This document shows, piece by piece, positions 1-11,929 of a stretch of DNA of 64,000 bases. Source of the stretch: Nectonema munidae (Eukaryota > Nematomorpha > Nectonematoida > Nectonematidae); contig JAUIRK010000794.1 of NCBI GenBank assembly GCA_030549495.1, positions 20,180-84,179 of the forward strand, written 5' to 3'. The notes under the pieces were generated by a model, which had not been told where the DNA came from, did not search any database, and worked only from the letters and a program-made list of their open reading frames with translations. A program made the position numbers and the translations under genes. How positions within the stretch are numbered: the first letter of the stretch is position 1; the number at the start of each line of letters is the position of its first letter.

Positions 1-2263
1 CCCTAGTGCCCTCCTTGGGTCCATTTGGACCCCCAAAAAAATTTTAGTGAATTTTTTTTAAAACTTTTTTTTGAACGTGGTTGAAACTTTTGCTGTTTGT
101 TTATATTTGCATATTAGCACAACTTAATAAATATCAATATAAAAAATATTGTTTACTTTTTAAAAATCAACAGGTTACTTTTCATACCCCTAAAGTCCTT
201 TTGTACCCATTATTTTTTTTTGTAAAAAAAAAATGTTCATTTTATATAAATAAACTGTTAAAATTATTTATTCAATAATTTTGCTTTTGTTCAATTGGTA
301 TTGACTTTTGTTCAGCACATTCCAATTGTAATTGTTAATGTTTTTTAGATAATTTTTTTATTGTGCTTATATTTTTTAAATCTAAGTAAATAATTATTGA
401 ATTTTTTTATTTTTTAAAATTTTACTATTAGATTAAAACTAATAGTTTACCCTAAAATTTTTATTTATTTTAAAAATTATATTTTTTAAATCAAAATAAA
501 ATTGCTGAAAAAATTCTTTTCACTCCGAACCTTCAAATTTTTCTGAAAGTTGTTCTGAATCAGAAGATAATCTTTCTATAAACAATTATGTTTCTTCTAC
601 ATCTTGTGATCCTTCTATCAATGATTATTTATCAAACTTCAAGCAATCCCTCAACTAGTTACGTTTCTAAAGATGGTAAAATTGAATGGAAAACGCATTG
701 TAGTAGTAATTTAGGCAGAAAGAAAAGTGAGAATATTGTTAAGTTGAAATCTGTACCAACAGATTAGGCTGTTTCTAGAATTTTTGATATTTTCTCTTCT
801 TGCATGCTTTTTTTCCAAAAAAAATTTTAATATTATTTTAAAAAGTTCAAATTTCAAAGGCTTTTCAAAGTTCAAAGAAAAATGGATAGATCTTGATGAA
901 ACGGAGTTAAAAGCTTATTTTGGTGTTACTTGCTGGAGTTTTTCGTTCAAAAAACGAACCAACAAAGAATCTTTGGCATCTAGAAAATGGAAGGAGTATT
1001 TTTGCTTTAATAATGTCAAAGAAAAGTTTTGAAATGATATCAAGTTCTTTGAGGTTTGACGACGCTTCCACAAGAAAAATAAGACAAGAAACAGACAAGT
1101 TTGCTCCTATCAAAGATGTTTGGGAAGAATGGGCTACAATTTCAAAAAAATTGTTCAATCAAAATTTTTTTCTGACAATTGATGAACAGTTGAGGGGCTA
1201 CAAAGGTAGATTAGAGAGATGTCCATTTAGGAAATATATGCCTAATAAACCAAAAAAGTAGGGAATAAAATGTAGTGTTCTTTGTGATAATGAAACACAT
1301 TATGTTTGGAAAATTTCATCTTGGAAAGCAACCTAATTCAAAAACCGAAAAAAAATATTGCGGAAAATGTTATGTTAGGTTTGTGCAAAGGACTGAAAGG
1401 ACATAACATTACATATGATAAGTTTTTTTCATCATTCGCACTAAGTGAAAAACTTCTTTCTAAGCACAAAATAACAACAATGAAAAAAACAAAACTTCAC
1501 TACCTATAAATTTTACTTTCTCTAAAAAACGTCTTTGTAGTTCTATTTTTCTTTTTACCGATAATTTTACTATTGTTTCTTATGTTTCAAAAAAGAATAA
1601 ATGTGTTGCAGAGAACGTATCATAACAATTTAAAAGTTTTAGAAAACGAAAAAAAACTCCCGGAAATTATTTCAGAACAAGACTAAAGGCGGCTTCGATA
1701 CGTTCGATCAGACGTGTTCTAATTATACTGTAGGAAGAAAAACAAACAGATGGCCAATGGTCGTGTTTGGAAATATTTTAGATATTTCAGCCTTAAATGC
1801 TTATGTTTTGTATACCAAAATTAACTCTAATTGGATGGAAAACTGTAAATACAAAAGAAGATTCTTTTTTGCAGAACTTGGCAAAAGCCTAGCTTCAATG
1901 ATGATAGAAACACGGTCAACATTACAGTGAAATATTAGATCTCATAATATTGTAACAAATTGATAATAAAACGCAAGACAAAACCAAAAAAGAAAACGGG
2001 GAAGATGTATTTTATGTTCAAATGATAACAAATTTGACACTTTTTGTTCAAAATGTACAAAATTTGTTTGCAAAGATCATCATCAAAAAGAGTGTTGTCG
2101 TTGTATTAATTTTTTTCATTTTGTTCTCTTAAATACTATTTCAATTCTTACTATAAATAATATTAATTTTTTTTATTTGAGCTATATTTTAATCGAGTGA
2201 TTTACAATGGGTCCAGTTGGACCCAAAGAGTATATTTATTAAGTTTTTTTGAGGGTGCAAGAG
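1..2263 (+). mobile_element. piggyBac-like DNA transposon with both ends
   Basis: The left end begins CCCTAGTGCCCTC and the right end, read inward on the minus strand, begins CTCTTGCACCCTC, so the two form short terminal inverted repeats. The right end is followed directly by TTAA (2264-2267), the piggyBac target site; the left TTAA would lie just outside the window. A 16-base near-palindrome, GGGTCCATTTGGACCC (17-32) and GGGTCCAGTTGGACCC (2209-2224), lies a short distance inside each end. The interior codes on the plus strand for a decayed piggyBac transposase. About 2.3 kb is the normal size for the family. The complete ends and still readable domains suggest a moderately old insertion. Confidence 0.9.
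540..2115 (+). pseudogene. piggyBac-type transposase, broken
   Basis: Coding segments in several plus-strand frames follow the piggyBac (DDE_Tnp_1_7) order: an acidic N-terminus (SESEDNLSINN, about 556), YVSKDGKIEW (660), the segment around 850-1000, RSKNEPTKNLWHLENGR (951), the first catalytic Asp in TIDEQLRGYKGR (1178), the second in ITYDKFFSS (1409), and the third in TKGGFDTFDQ (1685), then RWPMVVFGNILD. A C-terminal cysteine-rich finger is visible at about 2000-2110 (CILCS, CSKCTKFVCKDHH, CCRC), as in piggyBac proteins. All three catalytic aspartates are recognisable. Several frame changes and in-frame stops (for example after PTD at 766 and after KPKK at 1260) mean it cannot make a full protein. 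Identification of the family is firm. Confidence 0.9.
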
Positions 2264-2609
2264 TTAAATTTATAAATATCAGAGATCTTGAGAGCGGAAA
2301 TTTGAAAAAATAGGGGCGATGTGTGCGCGACTTAGCTTTTAAAAACATAAGCCTAAGTGTTTTTTGGGGAGCTCGTAGAAGAGTGTCTCCAAATTAAAAC
2401 ATTATAGCGTAGATGAGGAAGAAATAAACATTTATAAAAAACTTTCAAATGTTGGAAAGGAAAAAATTTTCTTCAATGCTTTATAGTTCCAACAAAGCGG
2501 GAAAATTTGTTGTTTATGAAGGATAATTTTTCAATTTTTGGCTATCGTTGATTATGAGAACCAAAAGTTTAAATTTTCTCACTAAGGATATTTAAATCGG
2601 ATTAAGTAA

Positions 2610-3040
2610 TTTAGGAAAATCTTTAATTTGTTTTGGTTTGAAAAGTCCATGCAGTGTAATTTACAGAGGTTAATGGTCAACATATTAGAATTGCACGAAT
2701 TATGGATTTGCTATAAAGTAGATAAAATCATAGCATTATCAAGAATTTTATCCCTTAATAGTAAGCAAATGTCATCAGCAAACAACGTAATTTCACCTTT
2801 TTCTAATGAGTTAGGTAAATCATTAATAATAGAAAAAGCAATGGAATAAGTATAGAACCTTGAAGTACTCCTTTTAAAGTTAGTAATGGAAGTGACAGGG
2901 TATTGTTTACAAAGACTATTTGGAATTCATCGTACAAATCTATTTCTAGAGAGAAAAATATAAAAAATTGTAGAGTTCCAGTTTTTTTATATAAGCAAAC
3001 TATTAGGAACGAAGGCATTTATATTCAATCCAATTAAACA
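2610..3040 (-). pseudogene. LINE reverse transcriptase fragment
   Basis: Read on the minus strand, the segment starts near 3040 and runs to 2610. It shows the RT core GVLQGSILIPLLFLL, then in the next frame FSIINDLPNSLEKGE and the catalytic-site segment LFADDICLLL (FADD box), followed by LTINLCKLHCMDFS, which matches the NxxLxLNxxKTxxMxFS segment of CR1/L2-like LINEs. Only the palm part of the RT survives and it spans at least two frames, so this is a dead 5'- and 3'-truncated copy. It is not the same copy as the LINE at 60-64 kb, and its sequence differs clearly from that one. Confidence 0.75.
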
Positions 3041-3329
3041 CTCGTTTTTCAAAAATAAAAAGAATGTCAAAAGAAGGAATGCAAAAAAAAACATTTAGCT
3101 CAAATTATTGAGCTAACAAAAAAGACAATAAACACTAAGGACTGTCAGAATTATTTTTTTTCATGTAGCAAGGAACATACAAAAAAGATTAATTCGTCAT
3201 CAATTCGTTATTTTTTGTTAATAAACTTCTTTAATTTTGTTCTTTAAAATAATTTGCCCTTGAATGAGATCTCTTCATTTTCAAAAATAATGGTTGAATT
3301 TTAAAATGTACAAAAATTAGAAAAATGAA

Positions 3330-3490
3330 TTTTCGAATTCGAAAATGGTGAAACGGATTTCCAAAAAGTTGAAATTAAATTGCAAAAAGATGTAACGGAA
3401 CTGCAAAAGGATGTGTTTGAATTAGAAAAACGTGTAACGGAATTGCAAAAAGGAGAAAAGGAAGTGAAAAATTTGGAGTTTATTTTCTGA
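3330..3490 (+). other. coiled-coil-coding stretch, no start codon
   Basis: One plus-strand frame reads about 50 codons with strict heptads (VEIKLQKDVTELQKDVFELE, then further LQK and LEF) and ends in TGA at 3488. At DNA level this is an imperfect short tandem repeat of units like TTGCAAAAAGATGTAACGGA. A stop lies just upstream and there is no ATG, so it is either an exon piece or a chance product of repeat expansion. I do not recognise a family. Confidence 0.35.
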
Positions 3491-5520
3491 GATCTAAATT
3501 TGGTATTCTGAGTTATTAATAAATTTTTAATAAATCATATCAACTAATTATTTTATTATTGATTTAGTCTATTTATATCTCCTATGTGTAAATTATATTA
3601 ACGTTCTATTCTTTAACAATAAATTCTTTGTAGTGCTTGTTTCAAATTTTGGCAATGAAACTTCAGTGAAGAGAATTCAACTAACATTTATCAAAATAAA
3701 AGTTCTCATGGACATATAGCTCGGTAAATTTAATTATTAGTCGGCCGTTTTGTGACTTTAGCATTTATTGGAAATCGTAGGTATTAAAATTTTAAAAAAG
3801 AATAAGGAAAAAATGGTAACTTAAATTTATTATATCTGATGAATTCTAATATCAATTTGTAAAAAGTTACAAAAGGTCCACAATAGGAATGTAAAAAATA
3901 GAAAATCCAGAAAATTTCTGTCGCATAACCTCATTTTCAGAAACTCTATAGTACCAATACTTCCTCTTTTTGAATTTATGACCTTTTATATGTATTTTAA
4001 AAACGTGATTCAAATCGAAAACAGGTCCGTTATAAAATCTGGTTTTTATGTCTTGTCCACAATCATTACTTTAGAGATTGAATCCTATGAACTCATATAT
4101 CATATAAATAAGTGAACTATGTCGAAGTATTGTCTTTTTTTAATTAGGAAAAACCCCTTAGATTATAAGCAGCTTTAGTTTTAAACTGTTTTCAAACTTT
4201 TTTATCGATTACCCTTAAAATTATTGTTTTGGGGCACTTTTATCCTCTTCTAGGATTTTTTATTAGATAAGAAAAAAGGATTAAAAATTTTTTAAATCAA
4301 TTAAACAAAAAATAGTCATAGATGCATGAAAGGTCAAATAAATGAAGAATATTTCAATGAGACATTTGGTGTTTGAGAAAATTTGCCAAAAGGCCACTCG
4401 AGAAGGTAACTTTTATACGATCTTATGGATTTAGCCTTCCAAAAATCTATCTTAAAAAATTTCGGAAAAAAGTGAAATTTATGAACTAAATGTCTAAGTA
4501 AATTTATTCCCAGAATTTTTAATTTTACACTTTTTGAGGGTAATTACTCTGAAATTTGTAAATAATGGCTTAGAAAGATTTTTCTATTCTTATATGCAAT
4601 ATATCTGCCACATCTCGCTTTACCTATTTTATAAACTGCTTATATTCCTCACAAAGAGATCCAACATTTCTTTCCATTAAACTGCTAGTTTGATAATAAA
4701 TAGATTTTCTGTCTCCTTTTTAACGAAGTATTAGAAGCTTTTTAGTATCTGTAGAAAATATATGAAAGATGAATTTATGCGTTAACACTATGTCTACATT
4801 AAAAGTGTTTACCTATAGTCAAACTAGTCGATACGTGAGTTTGGAGTCATGCTTAAAAAGGCTTCTTGAAGTGACTTCCAATGCAATTTTTGAAGCTGAT
4901 TCCTAGATTGATGTGCTTTTTATAAACAAAAGGCATAATTTTTATAGTGTTGCGTGTATAAGATGCGAGATAGTTGGTTTTAATAGGCACAATTTATGCC
5001 ATTATAGATTTGTGGTCGATGAAGAGTAAACTTTGGAATTAATTAGAATATATTAGGAAAAGGAAAAAAAATAGAAAACAATTTTTAAACGTTGAATTCT
5101 ACTCCTCATAGATAGCAAATTTACTAAAAGTATCCCACACGCTTAATAAAAAAATGAGTAGATGATTATAAGTGGAGCGAAAAAAGAGACGTTAAATTAA
5201 TAAGGTGTTGATATTAATATTTTATTACATCTATTATTCTGTCGCGTTAGTTCGTATTCCCTAGATTGAAAGTTATCATTTTCCTCTATATCTTATCGCC
5301 TAAATTTCCCATAATTTATTGCATTTTTTATGTTGCGATAGATTTTATCTTGTTCTTGAAGCACAGCTCAACTTCCAATTTATTTTTATAAAGAGAAATT
5401 TCTCTATGCTACTTTCATAATTAGATGAGAAGCCATTTCCATCAAGCAAATTTGACTACATGCGTAAAAACATTTTCGATAAACTGAGAAATGTTAATCG
5501 CGAATGGATTTCGGTAAAAA
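3491..5520. other. no recognisable feature
   Basis: A+T-rich sequence without an open frame of note, terminal repeats or RNA-like structure that I can support. Confidence 0.5.
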
Positions 5521-5521
5521 A

Positions 5522-6410
5522 TTAGAAGGACCAAGTGTGTCCGTCAATTGACGCATTGTTAAAGTTTAATTTCTTGCATTTCTTACAGCATAGCTATAAT
5601 GTTTGCGATTGGTTGCATGAATTTTAATAATTATATAACACAATGTTTTTCAAGCTGTTTGCATGACTTTTATATTAAAATAACCTAAAAATACGAGATG
5701 TGTCAATTGACGCAACTTCACAATATTTACCATTTCACGTTTATTTTACCTTTATTACCCTCTTATTTATTTTATATCATGTATATAAAAATATGCATTC
5801 AATAAGACATCTTGAGCGTATTTTGCTATTTTTTTCATCACTCCTGAATATAGCAAATGTTAATATAATTTCAAGTGTGTTTTTTGTTCTTTTATTCATA
5901 CTACAACATCAATACAATCGTAATTTTACTCATTCATTCCATTATAATTTTTACAGAGATAATAATTTATATTTGAAAAAAAGATCTCTAACTCTTATAA
6001 ATATTTGGATTATTTATAAAAAGTTTTGTAAATCTATGACCAGGCGAAAATATTATATCCAAAAAGTTGCTTAAGTACTTTGCATGGGGGCTCATTTTCT
6101 GATCACACTTGTTAAAGAAAGACAAATATTCAATTAAATGTTTCATCATTAAATAAAACGAGAAAAAAGTGTGAAAAGCGAAAATGTAGAAATAGAACAA
6201 AAGAAATTTGTGGATTATGTTGTAAAACGCTCTGTGGTACATGTGCCGTAAGGAATTGTGACGAATGTTTTTGAAAAGTTCAATAAATTATATTTTTAGA
6301 AGAGTTAGTAACAATTTTGAGTAATAAAAAAAATATATCTTCAAAAATAATTTACATTTTTTTTATTGCGCCAATTGTCGCATTTGGCCCTCAAAGGTAA
6401 ATTCAAGATA
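5522..6410 (+). mobile_element. decayed second piggyBac-like element
   Basis: The left edge reads GGACCAAGTGTGTCCGTCAA and the right edge, reversed, reads GAGGGCCAAATGCGACAATT; each is followed by a palindromic core (GTCAATTGACGCA on the left, TGCGACAATTGGCGCA on the right). This repeats the layout of the element at 1-2263, with a palindrome just inside the ends, but with a different sequence. A third copy of the core lies at 5699-5714. Near the right end (about 6165-6275) the plus strand codes for a cysteine-rich segment (KKCEKRKCRN, EICGLCCKTLCGTC, NCDECF) like the C-terminal finger of piggyBac transposases. No transposase core is left and the target site is no longer a clean TTAA. Inference, moderate. 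Confidence 0.4.
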
Positions 6411-7680
6411 TTGTCCTTTTCGTGTTAAAAGAACTATGGTGGTCAAAGTTTTAGGAGTGAGGACGGATGTTCAATGTTTAAGGGCTTACATCGTTTATTG
6501 TTTATATGAAATAGGTCTTTAGAATAACTAAAACTGAAATTTAATGGCCGAGGGGTAAGTTCAACTACGTCACAATGTAATAAATATACGATATTTCTCA
6601 TATGAGTCTCAGTATGTTCAAATTTTCTTTATTTCCAAAATTTCAAATATTTTTGTGCATTATATTATTTCTGTCTTATACCAAAATGGTATATGAAGAA
6701 AAGATTGAATTTATTCTACTTTTTTATAGAGTAGTTAATAATAAAGAAATACGAATCTTTTAACAAAAATTTCTTTACTTTTGGAAATAATTTTTACATT
6801 TTTGATATCAAAATTAGGCAAATTCTTAATTTGAAATACAAACTAGGGAAAATTTTCCTCTTTTTTATCTCTATTATCTTTGACAGAATCGGTTGAAATA
6901 ACAAAAATTATTTCTTTCAACAAAAATTTCCTTAATATATAAAAAAAGCTTAGTAATTTTGCAGAATTAATATTAAAAAATTGTTTTAAGTGAATAAGCA
7001 TCAAAAAATAAATTCAAACGATTTCAATAATTAATAAGCAAGTCTTTCATAAGTCATTTATAGGACATGTAATATTGAGGCTATCTAATGTCTTAAAAGT
7101 TAAAATGATGTATCTTATGAATGCAAACAATGTGTCGAAAGATTCGTCCAAACTAACACGGTTATTATTTTTTATTAGTGTGTTTTTTATACAATTTTTT
7201 CTTTTCGTGTATATTATAAACATAGTTCAAGTTAAAATTTCTTTAAACAATAAATGACCAAGTAAAATTATTTAGTTTTACAGTGAAACTTTTGAGAGAA
7301 GAAAATATGCTTTTATTCTCATAAAATAAGAGTTTTATTTATAAAAAACTTCGAATAAGCTGTCGCCGAATATATTTAAAATATATTACAAAACTTATTT
7401 TGAGTGATAAACAAAAATAAACTCTTATTAGCTTTACATACCTTCTTAAAAATCGAAGCCTTATATTAAGACTAGAATCTCACTCTTAATATTATTAAAT
7501 TACCTTTGAAACTTAATAAAAAATTGACCTAAAAAGTTCAAAAAAAAAACCGTCAAATATATGCTAAACTGATTAAAAAAACATTTCTTTTGTGTGCAAA
7601 CAAAAATGCGCTATAAATGGACGTTTACTCGCCGTGGAAATATATAGCAAACGCATAATTATTATAGTTTTTAGTTTGTA
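6411..7680. other. no recognisable feature
   Basis: A+T-rich spacer; a 60-codon open frame at 7075-7257 has no family signature and looks incidental. Confidence 0.5.
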
Positions 7681-7683
7681 GGT

Positions 7684-7860
7684 TGTTTGATGAGGGGCGT
7701 GAGTATAGTTGGTTAGATGCCGGATTCGATAACTTAAGGTCTTGGGTTCGAACCTACATCAAGCTTGCCTTCCTCATAGTTGGATACAAGCGGCTATATC
7801 TTTTTATATATATATATTTTTTATATATTTATGCTATCATTTATACTAGAATCTTGAAAA
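7684..7860 (+). mobile_element. tRNA-derived SINE or tRNA pseudogene
   Basis: A box-like TATAGTTGGTTAG at 7704-7716 and a perfect B box GGTTCGAACC at 7745-7754 are spaced as in a tRNA gene. The ends GATGAGG (7689) and CCTACATC (to 7760) can pair partly as an acceptor stem, but the D loop is too long for a working tRNA. The tRNA-like head is followed by an unrelated body and a TA-rich tail (7800-7830), the usual SINE layout. No second copy is present in this window, so the element boundary is a guess. Confidence 0.5.
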
Positions 7861-7899
7861 GGACAAAAATTAGCAAAATAATTAACACACATTAAATAA

Positions 7900-9255
7900 T
7901 TATTAAAAATGACTTGATATTCAAACAGTAAAATTGTTTGAATATTCCAGAAATGTTAATGGTTAGAACAAAATCCACAATGTACAATGGCATAGTTAAT
8001 CTAAACATTTATTAAATTAGTGCCATTTAAATGTACTATTGCTATCCTACATCATTATGACTGAAGGTTATGATGTTTTTAATTACATTTGAATATCCCT
8101 AACCGGAAATCTCGAATTCTAACATTCAGTAATTCCGCATTTTTATTTAAATAAAATCTTGATATCATTAATTAAGAATTTTGAAAATATTTGGTAAAAA
8201 TATTAAAAATAAATATAAGACAAATCAATTAGACGACGCTGTGCTAAAATGGCTTAGCATTCCTAAAAGTGTCTGGAAAAATGATCAGAAAACTGGCTAA
8301 AACTTTTCAACAAAAAATAAAAATATACTGAAGGTTTGTTATAACGTTTTACATCAAGGCTTTAAGTTCAATTAGTCCTATTTTTTTCCAGAATTTTAAG
8401 CCCAGTTATTGAGGTAGTGAAAAATGACTTCAAAGACGAACAAACATGAAACGTCAAAATTGTACAATTTTCTTTAATTATTTATAACAACATTATAAGC
8501 ACATTATTTATATTTAACGATATTTTTCTTAGATGCCGTTAATCATAATTAAAATTAAACCTTTATAGTCAAGAAGGCTTATGAAAAAATTCAGTAATAA
8601 CTCTCATATGTGTTCTTAAAGTACAATAAAAAGAATTTTAGTAGTGTACATAAGAAATACTATTTAGACACTTTATACAGAACGTGAATTTTTGCATAAA
8701 ATTTCATATATTATTATAAAATAAATGAATGGAAACATAATTATTTTATTTTTCATAGAGTTTTTCTTTAATCATTATTATAAAATTAAATAAACTAAAA
8801 GTATATACTTTTTTTAGTTGTTGACACGGACTACAAAATATTTTGGGTGATTTTACATGTCTTTTACATGAGTCGAATTTTTTAATACCTCTACTTCTAG
8901 AGAGACCAAGATCTAAATAACAAAGGCCTCTAGAAGTTGACGCTAGCTCCATTGTTGAGGATTGTTGTTGATACCCATAAAAAGTTAAGAGGCTACGAAC
9001 ATGCAATGGGGTGTCAGCACTTTTAGCTCGCAACTTTCAAATCTCAAAGTTTGAGATATTTTCTAACAATTTTTTTGCTTGGGAATTTGCTGAGGCAGTT
9101 TTCCTAGATATTATCCAACTATTGTGGCACGCTATATCCAAGTAGATAGTGAAAATTGCTACGGTCCATCTTATAGAAGTTATATAAGATGGATAGGCTC
9201 TGAGAATCTGATTCGTTATCTACCCCTCTTTTGTATTGGTTGTACAAGACAAGTG
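7900..9255. other. no recognisable feature
   Basis: Non-coding A+T-rich DNA. A 95-codon minus-strand frame at 8746-9033 has no signature. The 5' part of the pogo-like element that follows may begin in here, but I could not find its left terminal repeat. Confidence 0.4.
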
Positions 9256-9259
9256 TCTC

Positions 9260-10440
9260 TAGTTTACGCTTGTTTTTTTTGATGAAAATTCAACTTGCCA
9301 AATTTATAAGATAGTAATGGTTGGCTGAGCACTTTTTCAAAAGGTATAATATTTGTTGCAAGCGTATATGTGAGGGCGCGCCAATAGAAGATGTGGGAAA
9401 ATGGAAAGAAGAGAACTTGTTGAAATTTTGAAGGAATATGCTTTAGATGACATATATAACTCTGATGAAACTGCCTTGTTTTATTGAATGATGCCAAATA
9501 AGACCTTGACTTTTAAAGGAGATTTGTGTGTTGGTGGCAAGTATTATAAAGAAAGACTGACAATACTTTTTTGTTGTAATTCTACTGGAAGAAACATGAT
9601 TATTCCTTTAGAAATTGGAAAATATGCAAAACCTTCAAAGGTGTGAAAAGCTTACCTTGCGACTATAAAAACAATTTCAAGTCATGGATGACGAACTCAT
9701 TTTTTTGTGACTGGAAGTCAATAAAACAATGTAATGAGATCAAAAAATAAAAAAAATCGTTCTGTTATTGGACAATTGCACAACACATAAAAATATAGCG
9801 AATTTATTCTATATTCAAATAAGATATTTTCCAGCTAATTCTACTTCTTTAATTCAGCCTCTAGATCAGAGAATAATTAGATTGTTCAAAAGTATAGAAC
9901 AAATCTTATCAGATACTATTTATCGAGTTTTGAGACACCAAATTTTTTGCTGAATATTCTTCAACCCTGCATCTATCTATTGCATCATAGAACAGTATTG
10001 ATTCATCTATTATTGTGAACTGCTTTAAAAAAGCTAGATTTTATCTCAATCAAGTGAGTTCTTCATCATGTGATTCTGAACGTGTAAGTTTAAACTTCTA
10101 TTGTTTATTACAATAGATGATAATGTAGTAACTCATCAAAAAAGAAGCGATGATGACATTATCAAAGAAGTAGAAGAACTGGATTAGTCTAATAGTCTCT
10201 GTATAGATGAATAAGCTGGAGATGAAAACCAGAGTGATTCTGAAGATATTCAAGAAAACAATCTTACCGTAACTGGAGCTAAAGAAATGGCCACTAAACT
10301 CTATTAATACTTGTTGAAAAGAGAAGAAACACCTTCAGAAATTGTTAAAAACAGTATCTCCATTTGGAGAATTTTTGGAAAATTTAGTCCCTACACGATG
10401 TAAGCAAAAGAAAATAACGCATTTTTTTCATTCACTTTCA
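9260..10440 (+). pseudogene. Tigger/jerky-type pogo transposase, broken
   Basis: Plus-strand segments follow the jerky/Tigger (HTH_Tnp_Tc5 plus DDE_1) order. GWLSTF and KRYNICCKRICEGAP (9320-9390) end the CENP-B-like DNA-binding domain. KWKEENL leads to DDIYNSDETALFY with the first catalytic Asp (about 9450), then MPNKTLTFKG, KERLTILFCCNSTG (9553) and IPLEIGKYAKPSK. The second Asp is in LLLDNCTTHKN (about 9765), and the third in FPANSTSLIQPLDQRIIRLF (9826-9885). An acidic, poorly conserved tail runs to about 10400. Several stops and frame changes break it. The terminal hairpin at 10493-10566 is consistent with the right end of the same element. Confidence 0.8.
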
Positions 10441-10492
10441 TAAACCGGTCTTAATAATTAAGAATTTTACTGTATAAAATCTTTTTATTAGT

Positions 10493-10566
10493 ATATCGAA
10501 ACCTCATTATAACGAAAAAAGACGGGAGTCCGTTTGATTTCGTTATATCGAGGTTGTGTACAGTAA
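10493..10566 (+). repeat. terminal inverted repeat/hairpin of the pogo-like element
   Basis: ACCTCATTATAACGAAA (10501-10517) pairs with TTTCGTTATATCGAGGT (10538-10554), 15 of 17 positions, around a 20-base loop. The sequence ACCTCGATATAACG, read inward from about 10554, is typical of Tigger/pogo ends, and the TACAGTA that follows could include a TA target site. Confidence 0.6.
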
Positions 10567-10569
10567 TGT

Positions 10570-11285
10570 AATGCACTACTTTGATTGTATTTCACTGCCA
10601 CGTCATGTGTACGTTGCAACACATTTGATATATTAAAATTTTCAAATAAATTACTGAAACATTCCTCTTTTTGTTTATATAGAAATATTAAAAAAAAGGT
10701 ATCGATCATTAAGAAGAGTTATCTTAAACAATATTAAGGATAAAAGCTAAATCATAACACAATTTCATGGGTGGTACTGAAATAAATTTAAAAATCAACA
10801 ATTATATTGATTGAACTCGTTGTGACGTTTACATACCAGAGCCCGCGCTACCTATTAAATCAATTTTTTCTTAATTTTATATGATATGAATTTATAAGTT
10901 TGAACTATGGTTAATATTTTAAAAATCTTTATCCAAATAGTCAAGAAATGAAGGTTTATTGATAAATATTGATATGCGATTTACAACTACAACTATGATA
11001 TACTTGAGTATATGAGTGTGTATAATTTTTTTAACCCAAGTTTTTTTTGCCAATTAGTGGACTTCCTCTGTTTTTTCACTGGTCTTGCTAGGGGTATCAA
11101 AAAATATAGTTTTGTTATAACAAGTTTCAATAAGCCACTCTATGTCTCTATCAATAAAAGCGGTATTCTAAGGTTGGCAAACGCTTTCATTGATGAATAA
11201 AGATGAAGAAAACCAATGATGAAGATTAAGGAATATTTTTTGTATTTCATTTGTAGCATACACTTCAAATCAAATTGTTGAAGCA
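10570..11285. other. no recognisable feature
   Basis: No coding frame or repeat that I can support. Confidence 0.45.
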
Positions 11286-11289
11286 AAAT

Positions 11290-11590
11290 TACAGTCAAAT
11301 TGCCAAGCTTAGAATGTATTTTTTACAAGATAAAAGTTCTAAATCTTATGGCAAAAAGTGGTACTTTACTAATTCAAAAAATTCTTAAAAAATGAAATGA
11401 TTATTGTGTTGAAAAGTTGCTTAACTTTTATGATGAATGGAAAATATTGCAAAAGAATGTTATTAGATTTCTTGTAAAAAAAAGAATAAATTTGTTGAAA
11501 AAATCGATGATTTATTTGGCATAGACCTATCAGATGTTATAACTCAAATACAAATTGAAGATAAAAAAATTTTACTGCTTTAACCTAGCG
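11290..11590 (+). pseudogene. fragment of an uncharacterised arthropod repeat-encoded protein
   Basis: Plus-strand pieces read NFYDEWKILQKNVIR (11431) and, in a neighbouring frame, KFVEKIDDLFGIDLSDVI followed by IEDKKILLL (11494-11580). This resembles, from memory, a segment (YxEWxxLxKN ... FxxxLDDLFDIAHxDA) common in repeat-associated hypothetical proteins of arthropods. The function is unknown. It might belong to the same family as the fragments at 19.8-21.2 kb, but I cannot show that. Confidence 0.35.
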
Positions 11591-11929
11591 GTGAAATAAC
11601 GCTAATAATTTCTTAGCGCTAAACGCTTATTTTTCGTTAGCGATAAGCGCTATCGTAGTCCACGCGGCCTCCAGGCCCAGTCCTGGCCCCATTACCAACA
11701 ACGCCACCGTCTTAACAGCTTAATAACCAGTCTCTCACCTCATAACACAGTACATAAAGACAACCCACAGAACAGAGTGATTCTAATTGACAAATAAAAA
11801 TAAAATCAAACATTCTTATAACCAAAATTAGAAGAGCTTTATTTGAATAACATAAAAAAACTATATACAATCTGAAAGTTAGGAGAGTTTTCTGACGTTT
11901 CCGTCACTAAGGCTTAACCTTTTTTTGTT

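Noticed and set aside
5700-6074. 124-codon open frame as a membrane protein gene
   Set aside because: Composition (Phe, Ile, Leu, Tyr) is what A+T-rich DNA gives by chance, and it lies within the second piggyBac-like remnant.
7689-7760. Functional tRNA gene
   Set aside because: The D loop is too long and stems mismatch; the following body and TA tail fit a SINE or tRNA pseudogene better.
8746-9033. 95-codon minus-strand open frame
   Set aside because: No recognisable domain, no splice or regulatory context; probably incidental.
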